A stretch of 64,000 bases of DNA from Rhodoferax sp. OV413 (GCF_900104385.1 NZ_FNJA01000005.1:186001-250000); one strand, 5' to 3'. Counted from the first letter of the stretch, positions 20,545 to 30,194 are shown. Notes: generated by a model not told the origin, from the sequence alone. Translations and numbers: made by a program.

Positions 20545-22350
20545 ATGCCTACATCCTCAGCGCCCTGCCCTGTCCATTACCGCGTGGAGCTTGCCGACCT
20601 GCACGCCCATCTGTTCCGCGTCACGCTGACCATCGCCCAGCCCGCAGCCGTCCAGCGCGTGTCACTGCCGGTGTGGATTCCGGGCAGCTACCTGGTACGC
20701 GAGTTCTCCAAGAACCTGCAGCACCTGCAAGCCCGCCAGGGCAAGCGCGCCGTGCCACTGCAGCAGCTGGACAAGAACAGCTGGGAGGTCACGGCCAACC
20801 CCGCCAAGCCGCTGGTGCTGGTATGTGAGGTCTACGCCTTTGATACCTCGGTGCGAACCGCCTGGCTGGACGCAACCCGCGGCTTCTTCAACGGCACCAG
20901 CCTGTTCCTGCGGGTGCACGGCCAGGACGACGCCGCGCACAGCCTGGAGCTGGTAGCGTCCAAGCCCATCGCCCATTGGTCGGTGGCCACCGGCCTGGCA
21001 GCCACCGATGTCGACAGCGCCGGCTTCGGCCACTACCAGGCCAACAACTACGACGAGCTGGTCGACTGCCCGTTCGAGCTGGGCAGCTTCTGGAGCGGCG
21101 AATTCAAGGCCGGCGGCGTGCCGCACCGCTTTGTGGTGGCGGGCGCCCCGCCCTCGTTCGACGGCACGCGGCTGCTGGCCGACACCAAGGCCATCTGCGA
21201 GGAAGAGATCCGCTTCTGGCACGGCAAGCAGCGTGGCAGCAAAGCCCCGCACAAAAACTACGTCTTCATGCTCAACGCAGTGGACGACGGCTACGGTGGA
21301 CTGGAACACTGCAACTCCACCGTGCTGGTCTGCAATCGCCGCGACCTGCCGCGCACTACAGAAGCCGATGGCAAAAAGCCCGCCATGCCGCCCAAGCGCG
21401 GCGAGGGCTACACCACCCTGTTGGGCCTGATCAGCCACGAGTACTTCCACACCTGGAACGTCAAGCGCCTGCGGCCCGCCGAATTTGCGCGCTACCAGTA
21501 CGACGCCGAGCAGTACACCCGGCTGCTGTGGTTCTTCGAAGGCTTCACCAGCTATTTTGATGATCTGCTGCTGCGCCGCGCCGGCCTGCTGGACAACGCG
21601 GGCTACCTAAAGCTGCTGAACAAGACCATCAACCAGGTGCAGCAAACCCCGGGCCGGCTGCTGCAGTCCGTCACCCAGGCCAGCATGGACGCCTGGGTCA
21701 AGTACTACCGGCAGGACGAGAACACACCCAATGCCACCGTCAGCTACTACACCAAGGGCGCGTTGGTGGCCCTGTGCTTCGACCTGACCCTGCGCGGCGA
21801 AGGCCAGACCACACTGGACGAGGTGATGCGCACGCTGTGGACCCGCTGCCAGGGCGGGCCGATGCGCGAAACCGACTTTGCCGAGGTGCTGGCCGCGCTG
21901 GGCGGCCGCAGCTTCGACGCCGAAATCCAGGCCTGGGTGCACGGCACGGCCGACCTGCCCTTGAAAGACCTGTTGGCCGGCCACGGCGTGGCGGTGTTCG
22001 AAGATCCAGCCCAACTGGCCCAGCGCCTGGGCCTGCGCGTGGGCGAAAGCCAGGGCGTACAGGTCAAGGTCGTCATGCGCGGCGGTGCAGCCGAACAAGC
22101 CGGCATGGCAGCAGGCGACGAATGGTTGGCCGTGGAGCTGGCCGACGGCAGTGGCTGGCGCATGTCCAAGCTGGACGACCTGCTGCTGTATGCAGGCCCG
22201 GCCCGGCAAGTCACGGCCCTGGTGGCGCGCGACAAGCGCCTGCTGCGCCTGCCGTTGACCCTGCCCTCGGTGGCCAGCACCACCACCTGGCGCCTGGCCG
22301 CAGAAACCCCGCGCAGCATCACCGCCTGGCTGGAGTCCAGCCCCGAATAA
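20545..22350 (+). CDS. M61-family metallopeptidase (glycyl-aminopeptidase-like) with PDZ domain
   Basis: This 601-residue protein has the M61 N-terminal beta domain, a thermolysin-like catalytic domain with the zinc motif HEYFH (in GLISHEYFHTWNVKRLRP, near residue 298) and the downstream Glu in FFEGFTSYFDD, then a C-terminal PDZ domain (GGAAEQAGMAAGDEWLAVEL). No signal peptide is seen, so it may act in the cytoplasm. It removes N-terminal Gly or Ala in characterised relatives. Confidence 0.92.
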   Translation: MPTSSAPCPVHYRVELADLHAHLFRVTLTIAQPAAVQRVSLPVWIPGSYLVREFSKNLQHLQARQGKRAVPLQQLDKNSWEVTANPAKPLVLVCEVYAFDTSVRTAWLDATRGFFNGTSLFLRVHGQDDAAHSLELVASKPIAHWSVATGLAATDVDSAGFGHYQANNYDELVDCPFELGSFWSGEFKAGGVPHRFVVAGAPPSFDGTRLLADTKAICEEEIRFWHGKQRGSKAPHKNYVFMLNAVDDGYGGLEHCNSTVLVCNRRDLPRTTEADGKKPAMPPKRGEGYTTLLGLISHEYFHTWNVKRLRPAEFARYQYDAEQYTRLLWFFEGFTSYFDDLLLRRAGLLDNAGYLKLLNKTINQVQQTPGRLLQSVTQASMDAWVKYYRQDENTPNATVSYYTKGALVALCFDLTLRGEGQTTLDEVMRTLWTRCQGGPMRETDFAEVLAALGGRSFDAEIQAWVHGTADLPLKDLLAGHGVAVFEDPAQLAQRLGLRVGESQGVQVKVVMRGGAAEQAGMAAGDEWLAVELADGSGWRMSKLDDLLLYAGPARQVTALVARDKRLLRLPLTLPSVASTTTWRLAAETPRSITAWLESSPE

Positions 22351-22356
22351 TTTATA

Positions 22357-22425
22357 CAAAAACAGGCTCTGGCGCAGACTCCACTAGCGCCAGCAGCTAT
22401 TTTTAATATAGCAAACCGTTTTCTT
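22357..22425 (-). repeat. Interspersed repeat acting as a terminator after the M61 gene
   Basis: Read on the minus strand it carries GCTATATTAAAAATAGCTGC. A perfect CTGGCGC/GCGCCAG stem (22369-22375 and 22387-22393) is followed on the plus strand by CAGCTATTTTT, so this copy can terminate transcription of the upstream gene. Confidence 0.82.
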
Positions 22426-22442
22426 TTGAACCGAGGCGCCCC

Positions 22443-23222
22443 ATGGACTACACAACCATCACCGTACGTACCGAAGCCGACAAGGTTGGCATCGTCACCC
22501 TGAACCGGCCCAAGCAGCTGAACGCGCTGAACGACCAGCTGATGGACGAGCTGGGCCATGCGCTCAAGACTTTCGACGCCGACGAAAACATTGGCTGCAT
22601 CATCGTCACTGGCAGCGAAAAAGCGTTTGCCGCGGGCGCCGACATCGCCACCATTGCCAGCCTGAGCTTTGCCGAGGCCTATAAAACCGACTTCGTTTCC
22701 AGCAACTGGGAAACCATCCGCAGCGTGCGCAAACCGGTGATCGCCGCCGTCAGCGGCTTTGCCCTGGGCGGCGGTTGCGAGCTGGCCATGGCCTGCGACT
22801 TCATCATCGCCGCCGACAACGCCAAGTTCGGCCAGCCCGAAATCAAGATCGGTGTGATCCCCGGCGCCGGCGGCACCCAGCGCCTGCCGCGCGCCGTGGG
22901 CAAGTCCAAAGCCATGGACATGGCCTTGACCGGCCGCATGATGGACGCCACCGAGGCCGAGCGCAGCGGCCTGGTCAGCCGCGTCGTGCCGCTGGACCAG
23001 TTGATGACCGAAACCCTGGGCGCGGCGCTGATGATCTGCGACTACGGCCAGCTGGCCGTGATGGCCGCCAAGGAGGCGGTGAACCGCGCGTTCGAGGGCG
23101 GCCTGAGCGACGGCATCATGTTCGAGCGCCGCCTGTTCCACGCGCTGTTCTCCACCGCCGACCAAAAGGAAGGCATGGATGCCTTCATCGGCAAGCGCAA
23201 AGCAGTTTTTACCCACAGCTGA
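22443..23222 (+). CDS. Enoyl-CoA hydratase
   Basis: This 259-residue crotonase hydrates trans-2-enoyl-CoA in beta-oxidation. The oxyanion-hole motifs are clear ([10 protein letters not shown] and [13 protein letters not shown]), the two catalytic glutamates fit [19 protein letters not shown], and the C-terminal helix is complete. It is a FadB1x/EchA-type stand-alone hydratase. A GAGGCGCCCC lies before the ATG. Confidence 0.94.
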   Translation: MDYTTITVRTEADKVGIVTLNRPKQLNALNDQLMDELGHALKTFDADENIGCIIVTGSEKAFAAGADIATIASLSFAEAYKTDFVSSNWETIRSVRKPVIAAVSGFALGGGCELAMACDFIIAADNAKFGQPEIKIGVIPGAGGTQRLPRAVGKSKAMDMALTGRMMDATEAERSGLVSRVVPLDQLMTETLGAALMICDYGQLAVMAAKEAVNRAFEGGLSDGIMFERRLFHALFSTADQKEGMDAFIGKRKAVFTHS

Positions 23223-23243
23223 ACAGCCGCCTAAAAACCGGTA

Positions 23244-23249
23244 TATAAT
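23244..23249 (+). promoter_or_regulatory. Probable -10 box of the tRNA-Met gene
   Basis: A perfect TATAAT lies 11 bases before the tRNA. A CTGAAC about 19 bases further upstream is a weak -35 candidate. Confidence 0.6.
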
Positions 23250-23260
23250 TTCGGGCTGTT

Positions 23261-23337
23261 GGTGATATAGCTCAGTTGGTTAGAGCGCAGCATTCATAAT
23301 GCTGATGTCGGTGGTTCAAGTCCACCTATCACCACCA
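23261..23337 (+). tRNA. tRNA-Met (anticodon CAT)
   Basis: The acceptor stem GGTGATA pairs with TATCACC (23327-23333), with discriminator A and an encoded CCA. The D-arm contains AGCTCAGTTGGTTAGAGC. The anticodon stem CAGCA/TGCTG encloses TTCATAA with anticodon CAT at 23295-23297. The T-arm is GGTGG-TTCAAGT-CCACC. The overall form fits elongator tRNA-Met. A CAT-reading isoleucine tRNA cannot be fully excluded by eye. Confidence 0.95.
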
Positions 23338-23347
23338 AAAACACTTA

Positions 23348-23380
23348 AAACCCGCAGAGCTACCGTTCTGCGGGTTTTTT
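23348..23380 (+). terminator. Terminator of the tRNA gene
   Basis: A perfect 11-base stem AAACCCGCAGA/TCTGCGGGTTT with a short loop runs into six Ts. It lies ten bases after the tRNA. Confidence 0.94.
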
Positions 23381-23412
23381 CCGTTTCGGGCTCCGTTTTA
23401 CCCAGCACCCCC

Positions 23413-24621
23413 ATGAAATCGAACTTCTTCCGCGCCGCGCTCGTACTCGGCCTGCTGTCCGCGATTGGCCCCTTCGCCATCGACATGTATCTGCCGGCGC
23501 TGCCGTCCATCGGCCAGAGCCTGAACGCGTCCATCGGTGCGGTGCAGGCCAGCCTGATGGCCTTCTTCATCTCGCTGGGCATAGGGCAGCTGATCTACGG
23601 GCCAGTGTCCGACATGGTGGGTCGCAAGGCGCCGTTGTATTTCGGGCTGGTGCTGTTTGCTGTCGGCAGCGTGGGCTGCGCACTGGCGCCCGACATCCAC
23701 ACCCTGGTGGTGCTGCGCTTTATCCAGGGCCTAGGCGCCTGCGCCGGCATGGTGGTGCCGCGCGCCGTGGTACGCGACCTGCACACCGGGCACGATGCCG
23801 CACGGCTGATGTCGCTGCTGATGCTGGTGTTCAGCGTATCGCCCATCCTGGCGCCGCTGGCTGGCAGCTTTCTGATCGAGTGGTTTGGCTGGCGCAGCGT
23901 GTTCTGGGCAGTGACCGTAGCCGCCGGCCTGGGCTTGGTGCTGCTGGCGACCAGCCTGCCCGAAACCCGGCCGCAGTCCGAACGGGTGGACAGCACGGTG
24001 CGCAGCGCTCTCGCCGCCTACGGCGTGCTGCTGCGCGACCGGCATTTCCTGGGCCTGGTGTTCATAGGCGCGTTCGGCATCTCCAGCTTTTTTGCCTACC
24101 TGGCCAACTCGTCCTTTGTGCTGATCGACCACTACGGGCTGACGCCGCGCCAGTACAGCATGGCATTTGCGGCCAACGCAGCCTCCTTCATCGGAGCCTC
24201 GCAATTCACCGGCAAGTTGAGCCTGCGCTTTGGCCTGGTGCCGGTGGTCAAGGTGGCGGTGATCGGCTATGCGGCGCTGATGGCCTTGCTGCTGGCGCTG
24301 AACCTGGCCGGCATCGACCAACTGGAAGTGATGATGGTGCTGCTGTTCATTGGCTACGGCTTTCTCGGCCTGGTGGTGCCGACCACAGCCGTACTCGCAC
24401 TCGAAGAGCATGGCGCGATTGCCGGCACCGCATCGGCGTTGATGGGCACGCTGCAGTTCGTCACCGGGGCGGTAGTGATGGCCTTGGTCGGGCTGTTTGT
24501 CGACGGCAGCGCCCGGCCGATGATCGCGGGCATCGCCGGCTCGGCATTGGTGGCGTTTGTATTGACGCGCAGCACCCTGGGCGGGCACCGTGCCGTGCCC
24601 GCGGCCACACCTTCGGCCTGA
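23413..24621 (+). CDS. Bcr/CflA-family MFS drug exporter
   Basis: This 402-residue 12-helix transporter opens with LGLLSAIGPFAIDMYLPALP, the hallmark of Bcr/CflA proteins, and has the MFS motif A region YGPVSDMVGRKAPLYFG between helices 2 and 3. Typical substrates are bicyclomycin, chloramphenicol-like drugs or sulfonamides by proton antiport. The substrate here is unknown. The longer open frame from 23299 starts inside the tRNA and is not used. Confidence 0.92.
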   Translation: MKSNFFRAALVLGLLSAIGPFAIDMYLPALPSIGQSLNASIGAVQASLMAFFISLGIGQLIYGPVSDMVGRKAPLYFGLVLFAVGSVGCALAPDIHTLVVLRFIQGLGACAGMVVPRAVVRDLHTGHDAARLMSLLMLVFSVSPILAPLAGSFLIEWFGWRSVFWAVTVAAGLGLVLLATSLPETRPQSERVDSTVRSALAAYGVLLRDRHFLGLVFIGAFGISSFFAYLANSSFVLIDHYGLTPRQYSMAFAANAASFIGASQFTGKLSLRFGLVPVVKVAVIGYAALMALLLALNLAGIDQLEVMMVLLFIGYGFLGLVVPTTAVLALEEHGAIAGTASALMGTLQFVTGAVVMALVGLFVDGSARPMIAGIAGSALVAFVLTRSTLGGHRAVPAATPSA

Positions 24622-24623
24622 CA

Positions 24624-25820
24624 TCAGGCCAGTAACCGGGCCTCGGTCTCGCCGTATTTCAGCGTCCGTTCATCGGCGTTGAAACAGCCAGTGTGCTCGT
24701 CGCGGCCTTGCAGCAGAAAGCGCGCATCCGGCAGGCCTAAAGTGGCGGCGGCCTGCTGGCTGTTCTGGCCGATCACGCCGGCTTGCAGGCGGTTGATGAT
24801 CACGCCCAGCCTGGTATCGGCAAAGTCTTTCATCATCCAGGCATCGCCATCGCTGTCGCCAAACACCAGGGCCGGGCCATAGCCTTTCTGGGCCACAAAA
24901 ACATTCTGGATGCCGATGGTTTTGCCTGGACCCCAGTTGAAATGCCAGTCTTTTTTATACACATTGGTGTATTTGCCATTGGCCATTTCCAGTTTCAGGC
25001 CGAGCACGTTTTCGGCCGGGATGTTGTAGCCATAGACAGGGTTGCTCGCAAACACCCGCACCACATCGTCAATCGATGCGGTGGAAACATGGACATCGAT
25101 GCCATTGGCGCGCAGCGCAGCCATCAAGGCCACAATTTCCGCATGTACCCGCATGCCGTAGAAATGCACCGGGGCCACACGGCCGGCACGGCCCGGCTGC
25201 TGCTCGCTGCTGGGAATCGCGGCCTGGTGCAAGCTCTCGGCCAGGTTGTAGGTAATTGAATCGGCCACCATCGCCTGCAGCTCGGCGGGCGTGAAGTTCT
25301 TATAAAAGTAAATGATCCACTTGTAGCCCACCTCCATCGGGTAGGTGTCGCACAGGGCGCCATACAGGTAGTAGAACTTGGCGCGGAAATTCTGGAACTG
25401 CGGGGTTTCGCGCAGCGCGGCCAAGGGCTGCGTGCCGCCCAGCGCTGCGCAGTGCGCGTACAGCCAGGCATAGGCTTCGTCGATGTCGGCAGCCAAGTCG
25501 GCCATTGCCACCGGCTGGCCGTCGAGGTTGGTGTAGTCAGGGTGGAACATGCCGTCGGGCACGCCTTGGCGCAGCACCTCGGCAAACTCTGCAGGCGTCA
25601 GCTTAAACAGCAGGTTTTCGGCCTGGTACAGCAGCAAGGACTCCTCGGTGTCGTTCATGATGCAGGTGTTGTCCCAGTCGAACACCGCATAGGGTTTGCG
25701 AGCCGGGTTGTAGTCTGGGCTGCTGTTGCCTACAGTCTGCAGCAGCTGGTTGATGGCACGGCGGTTGGCCGCCGACCAGCCCGCGGGCTGGTCGGGCAAA
25801 ACAGAGGTATCGATCGCCAT
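24624..25820 (-). CDS. HAD-superfamily phosphatase, phosphorylcholine-phosphatase-like
   Basis: This 398-residue protein has all HAD motifs: FDWDNT (Asp48, Asp50), a Ser/Thr motif II (VHVSTAS, 244-250), Lys300 in GPGKTIG and GDSDGD (321-326). The motif I layout and large cap domain resemble the PchP phosphorylcholine phosphatase group, but there is no signal peptide, so it should act in the cytoplasm. It is the last gene of the ABC importer operon, two bases before the ATPase gene's stop. The inferred role is to dephosphorylate the imported compound. Exact substrate is unknown. Confidence 0.8.
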   Translation of the reverse strand: MAIDTSVLPDQPAGWSAANRRAINQLLQTVGNSSPDYNPARKPYAVFDWDNTCIMNDTEESLLLYQAENLLFKLTPAEFAEVLRQGVPDGMFHPDYTNLDGQPVAMADLAADIDEAYAWLYAHCAALGGTQPLAALRETPQFQNFRAKFYYLYGALCDTYPMEVGYKWIIYFYKNFTPAELQAMVADSITYNLAESLHQAAIPSSEQQPGRAGRVAPVHFYGMRVHAEIVALMAALRANGIDVHVSTASIDDVVRVFASNPVYGYNIPAENVLGLKLEMANGKYTNVYKKDWHFNWGPGKTIGIQNVFVAQKGYGPALVFGDSDGDAWMMKDFADTRLGVIINRLQAGVIGQNSQQAAATLGLPDARFLLQGRDEHTGCFNADERTLKYGETEARLLA

Positions 25821-25822
25821 AC

Positions 25823-26890
25823 TCAGACTACTTCTTCCAGTACGAGGAGGTTGTCGAAAGAGAAGCCGAGGGTGATGTTCTCACCGCGCTGCGGCAGCGT
25901 ACGGTGGGGGTCGTTGAACACGTCCAGCGAGATCACTACCGTGTCCATGCGCACCCGGATACGCACCACGGCGCCCAGGAAGTTGACCTCCTCCACCGTC
26001 GCCGCCAGCGAATTGCGACCCGGCGTGGGCCCCTCCAGCGCGATGGCTTCGGGGCGGATTGCCAGCGCCCGGGTTTGCCCGGTCACGGCACCTTGTATGG
26101 AATTCGAAGTCACCAATGGCTGGCCATTGACCGATATCTGGCCGGCCGCGGCATCCACCACCACACCCGACAGCAGATTGAGGGTGCCGACAAACGAGGC
26201 CACGAAACGGGTGCGCGGAAAATTGTAGACCTCGCTGGGCGTGCCGATCTGCTCGACCCGGCCTTCGCTCAGCACCACAATGCGGTCGGAGATCGACAAG
26301 GCCTCTTCCTGGTCGTGGGTGACGAACACCGAGGTGATGCCCAGCTCGCGCTGCACGGCCCGGATTTCCTCGCGCAGCGAGACACGGATCTTGGCGTCCA
26401 GGGCCGACAAAGGTTCGTCCAGCAGCAGCACCTGCGGCTTGCCAGCCAGCGCACGGGCCAAGGCCACGCGCTGCTGCTGGCCGCCGGACAGCTGCCAGGG
26501 GTAACGCGCACCCAGGGCCGCCAGGCCGATGAGCTTGAGCATCTCGGTCACACGCACGTGGATCTGCTCCACCGGCATCTTAGCCACCTTGAGGCCAAAG
26601 CCAATGTTCTCGGCCACGGTCATATTGGGGAACAGCGCATACGACTGGAACACCATGCCGATGTTGCGCTGGCTGGTCGGCGTGTGGGTGACATCCTTGC
26701 CATCGAACTTGATGACCCCGCCGGACGGCCCCTCGAACCCCGCCAGCATGCGCAGGATGGTGGTCTTACCGCAACCCGAAGGGCCGAGAAAGGTAATGAA
26801 CTCACCGCGTTCGATGTCCATGGTGAAGTCGTGCACCGCCGTTTGGTTGCCGAAGACTTTTTTCAGATGGGAGATTTCAAGGAAGGCCAT
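25823..26890 (-). CDS. ABC importer ATPase (PotA/FbpC/PhnT-like)
   Basis: This 355-residue ATPase shows Walker A GPSGCGKTT near residue 37, signature LSGGQQQRVALARAL, Walker B VLLLDEPLSALD, and a switch His in FVTHDQEEAL. A C-terminal TOBE domain follows (ALAIRPEAI). It belongs to the iron/polyamine/phosphonate importer class. It sits after the two permease genes with 24 bases of spacing. Confidence 0.93.
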   Translation of the reverse strand: MAFLEISHLKKVFGNQTAVHDFTMDIERGEFITFLGPSGCGKTTILRMLAGFEGPSGGVIKFDGKDVTHTPTSQRNIGMVFQSYALFPNMTVAENIGFGLKVAKMPVEQIHVRVTEMLKLIGLAALGARYPWQLSGGQQQRVALARALAGKPQVLLLDEPLSALDAKIRVSLREEIRAVQRELGITSVFVTHDQEEALSISDRIVVLSEGRVEQIGTPSEVYNFPRTRFVASFVGTLNLLSGVVVDAAAGQISVNGQPLVTSNSIQGAVTGQTRALAIRPEAIALEGPTPGRNSLAATVEEVNFLGAVVRIRVRMDTVVISLDVFNDPHRTLPQRGENITLGFSFDNLLVLEEVV

Positions 26891-26914
26891 GCGCTGCTTT
26901 TCTGTAGACGGAAT

Positions 26915-27700
26915 TTATTGCTTGGCGTTCTTGGCATTGCGCCCGAACACTTGGATCAGGCCCATGGAAGCCCAGGTGATCAAGAAGGCCATAATGGCCA
27001 GCGCCGATGGCTCATACGCCTTGTTGGCACCCACCAGCTGCAGATACGGGCCAAAGGCCGGACGGTTCAGCAGGCTGGCCATGGTGAACTCGCCAATCAC
27101 CACCGCGAAAGTGAGGAACGAGCCCGACAAGATCGCCGAGCGCACATTCGGGAAGATCACCTTGAACAGGATGGTGAAAGTGCCGGCGCCCAGCACCTCG
27201 GCTGCCTCGGTCAGGGTACGCACATCGATAGTCCGCAAGCCGGTATCGATGGAGCGGTACATGTACGGTAGGGACAAGGTGACATAGCTGCAGACCAGCA
27301 GAAAGTCGGTCGCCCGCTCATTGCCGGTCAGCGGTATCCACGAGTTGCTGCCAAAAATACGCAGGTAGCCAAACACGATGACGATGGCCGGAATCACCAG
27401 CGGCAGCAAGGTGATGAACTCGACCAGCGGCCGCAGCTTGGGCAGACGCAACTGCACCCAGTAAGCGGTGGGCACCACCAGCAGCACACCAACCACAATG
27501 GTCACCAGCGCCATCACGATCGAATAGCCGAACGTGGCCTGGAACTGCGGGTCGCCAAACACCACGCGGTAGGCCTCGAAGCTGTACTCGCCACGTAGCA
27601 TGCGCAGGCTGAACTCAAAAGTGGCGATCAGCGGAATCAGGAAGTAGCTGGCACCGACGCCTATGGCGATCCAGGCACCCAACCGAGAAGTAGGTTTCAT
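26915..27700 (-). CDS. ABC importer permease, second subunit
   Basis: This 261-residue membrane protein has about six helices and the EAA loop that contacts the ATPase (EAAEVLGAGTFTILFKVIFP near residues 165-185). The start at 27700 overlaps the end of the first permease by four bases (ATGA). Longer frames upstream are antisense or shadow sequence. Confidence 0.92.
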   Translation of the reverse strand: MKPTSRLGAWIAIGVGASYFLIPLIATFEFSLRMLRGEYSFEAYRVVFGDPQFQATFGYSIVMALVTIVVGVLLVVPTAYWVQLRLPKLRPLVEFITLLPLVIPAIVIVFGYLRIFGSNSWIPLTGNERATDFLLVCSYVTLSLPYMYRSIDTGLRTIDVRTLTEAAEVLGAGTFTILFKVIFPNVRSAILSGSFLTFAVVIGEFTMASLLNRPAFGPYLQLVGANKAYEPSALAIMAFLITWASMGLIQVFGRNAKNAKQ

Positions 27701-28593
27701 GTGCGCCCCTTTTCCGATTTGCTGCGCAGCCAGATATAGCCCGCATTGGAAATACCGGTGATCACCACCATGCCCAGAGCCAGCGCGTAGCCCAGGTTCG
27801 GGTTGTGCAGCACGTCGCCACGGATCTGCGCGAACAGCAGAATCGGCACGATGTTCAAGGAGCTGCCGGTCAGTGCATAGGCCGTGGCCACCGCACCAAA
27901 AGCATTCGCAAACAGCAACAGCATGGCGCCCATGATGCTGGGCCACAGCACCGGCAGCGCCACATAGCGCCAGTAGTGGTAAGCCGAGCCGCCCAGGCAG
28001 TCGCAGGCCTCGCGCCACTCGCGTTTCAGCCCTTCAAGGGCAGGCGAAACGATCAGCACCATCAGGGGAATCTGGAAGTACAGATAGGTCAGCGTCAGCC
28101 CGGTAAAGCTGAGGATGCTGAAGCCGGTGGAGTACAGATCGAACCCCAGGTACTTGCGCATCAACGCGGTGACCAAACCGACCCGACCCAAGGTGGCCAG
28201 GAAGGCAAAAGCCAGGGGTACGCCGGCAAAATTGGAAGCCACGCCGGAGAAGGTCATCAGCGTAGGCCGTATCCATTCGGGCAGCTTGCCTTGCACCGCA
28301 GCCCAGGCCAGCAGAAAGCCGATGATGCCGCCGCCCAAAGCCGAGGCAGCACTGATGCGGAAGCTGATCCAGTAGGCGTTGAGAACGTTGTCGTCCGCCA
28401 GGCCGCGGATATTGGCCAACGTGAAGTGGCCGGCTTCGTTCTGGAACGCGCCGACCATCAGGTAGGCGGTTGGCAAAATCAGAAACAAGGTGGCGAACAC
28501 CAAGAACGGCAACACGCCCAACCAATGCCAATTCAGCCCGCCACCGGGCTTGGGCGGCGCAGCAGCGGGCCCAGAAGTCAAAGAAGTAGTCAC
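27697..28593 (-). CDS. ABC importer permease, first subunit
   Basis: This 298-residue membrane protein has a cytoplasmic lead, about six helices starting at WLGVLPFLVFATLFLILPTA, and an EAA-like loop (REACDCLGGSAYHYWRYVALP). I chose the GTG at 28593, which has AAAGGCG nine bases upstream. The frame extends to 28659 without a better start. It lies 97 bases after the binding-protein gene. Confidence 0.9.
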   Translation of the reverse strand: MTTSLTSGPAAAPPKPGGGLNWHWLGVLPFLVFATLFLILPTAYLMVGAFQNEAGHFTLANIRGLADDNVLNAYWISFRISAASALGGGIIGFLLAWAAVQGKLPEWIRPTLMTFSGVASNFAGVPLAFAFLATLGRVGLVTALMRKYLGFDLYSTGFSILSFTGLTLTYLYFQIPLMVLIVSPALEGLKREWREACDCLGGSAYHYWRYVALPVLWPSIMGAMLLLFANAFGAVATAYALTGSSLNIVPILLFAQIRGDVLHNPNLGYALALGMVVITGISNAGYIWLRSKSEKGRT

Positions 28594-28690
28594 GTACGCT
28601 GCGCCTTTCAGCCAAGCACCAAACCCACCAGGGAGCGGGTGCAGCCGCTTCGGCCGCACCCGCGCTATGAACGCACCAGGCGTTCGGCGC

Positions 28691-29797
28691 TTACTTCACA
28701 GCAGCGCCAACCACCGTATCCCATTGCTTGGTGATCACTTCCTTGGCTGCGTTCTGCTGGTCCAGCGTGGGGAACAGCGCCTTGGCGTAGCCTTCGGCCG
28801 GTGGCAGTTTGTCCAACATGGCTTTGGGCAGCTTGTTCTTGGCTACCAGGTCGTTGAAGCGGATGGGGTGGCAGTAGCCGTCCAGCCAGGCGATCTGGCC
28901 TTCGTCGGAATACAGGTATTCCATCCACAGCTTGGCCGCATTGGGGTGGGGAGCGTAGGCGCTGATGGCCTGCACGTAGACACCTGCAACCACGCCGGTC
29001 TTCGGCACCACTACCTGCACCTTGGGATTGCCCTTGAGTGCATCGCGGTCGGCCAGGGCGTTGTAATCCCAGCGGATGATGATCGGGGTCGTGCCTTGCG
29101 CTAGCGATGCGGCTTTGCCGATCACCGGCACAAAGTTGCCGGCCTTGTTCATGTCGGAGAAGTACTTCAGGCCGGCATTGGCGGCTTTGGCGGGGTCACC
29201 ACCACCAGTGGATATACCTGCGGCAAACACACCCTGGATAGCCTGGTTGGCGGAACGCGGATCGCCTGCCAATGCCACGGCATTCTTGTAATCAGCCTTC
29301 AGCAAATCACTCCAATCGGTTGGCACCTTGCTGACCAGGTCGGTGTTGACCTGGAAGGCCAGTACGCCGTAGTAGTCACCGTACCAGTAGCCTTCTGGGT
29401 CCTTGGACGAATCGGGGATGGTGGCCCAGTTTGCCACCTTATAGGGTTGCAGCAAACCGGCCGCCTTGGCCTGCGGACCAAATGACAAACCAACGTCGAT
29501 GGTGTCGGGCGCCTGTGGGCCCTTGTTGTCCTTATTGGCCTTGATGGCTTCCAGCTCATCGCCTGAGCCGGCGTCTGGATTCAGCTCATTCACCTTGATA
29601 CCGTACTTGGCCTTGAAGGCATCGATCATCTTGCCGTAGCCACACCAGGAACGCGCCAAGGCGATCACCGTCAACTCGCCCTCGGCTTTGGCCGCAGCGA
29701 TGAGTTGGGCCGACTGGGCTGATGCGCTTTGTGCGCCACCCAGTGCTACGGCTGCGGCTGCTGATACAGCAAGAACTTTGAACATTTGACGCGGCAT
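28691..29797 (-). CDS. Periplasmic substrate-binding protein of the ABC importer
   Basis: This 368-residue protein has a signal peptide (FKVLAVSAAAAVALGGAQSASAQ, cleaved at about residue 28) and the class of fold used by iron, polyamine and 2-aminoethylphosphonate binding proteins (AAKAEGELTVIALARSW at the mature N-terminus). AAGGA precedes the ATG at 29797. It is the first gene of a five-gene operon with two permeases, one ATPase and a phosphatase. A phospho-organic ligand is plausible from that context but not shown. Confidence 0.88.
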   Translation of the reverse strand: MPRQMFKVLAVSAAAAVALGGAQSASAQSAQLIAAAKAEGELTVIALARSWCGYGKMIDAFKAKYGIKVNELNPDAGSGDELEAIKANKDNKGPQAPDTIDVGLSFGPQAKAAGLLQPYKVANWATIPDSSKDPEGYWYGDYYGVLAFQVNTDLVSKVPTDWSDLLKADYKNAVALAGDPRSANQAIQGVFAAGISTGGGDPAKAANAGLKYFSDMNKAGNFVPVIGKAASLAQGTTPIIIRWDYNALADRDALKGNPKVQVVVPKTGVVAGVYVQAISAYAPHPNAAKLWMEYLYSDEGQIAWLDGYCHPIRFNDLVAKNKLPKAMLDKLPPAEGYAKALFPTLDQQNAAKEVITKQWDTVVGAAVK

Positions 29798-30194
29798 ATC
29801 ACTTCCTTTTGGTTATCCGTTAGAAACACATTTGACGGTGAAAGATCAGGGCCCCGCGAACGACCTCGGCGTGACGGCAAAGCCAGCACCCTCGGCAACA
29901 GCATTCGCAAACACCCAGCCTAGGCTGGCGATGTGGTCGCAAAATGTAAGTTCTGCTTACCCCGATTGCATACTAATAGCCCCCCTGAGCTTGCGCAATC
30001 CTAGTGGCGGTTTATGACCAATCCGCGACCATTCCGTGACATCAAGCAATATGTGGGCCAGAAAACCAGGGGATTTCATGCGCCAAAAGTGCTGCGTTAC
30101 TATGCTGCTCCCGAGCTGCAACCGGGCCAAACGGCGAGCAATATCCGGGGCCGCCACTTTCTAAATTCGTCCTACAAAAAACAACAGAGATCCG
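29798..30194. promoter_or_regulatory. Divergent promoter region between the ABC operon and the lipid operon
   Basis: This 397-base gap separates two divergent operons, so promoters for both should be here. Around 29968-30010 a stretch with CTAATAGC...GCTTGCGCAA loosely resembles the interspersed repeat. A 68-codon open frame at 30014-30220 overlaps the next gene and shows no recognisable features. I see no clear operator. Confidence 0.5.

Noticed and set aside
23299-23412. Upstream extension of the Bcr/CflA gene
   Set aside because: It would begin inside the tRNA and run through its terminator. The ATG at 23413 starts the family signature.
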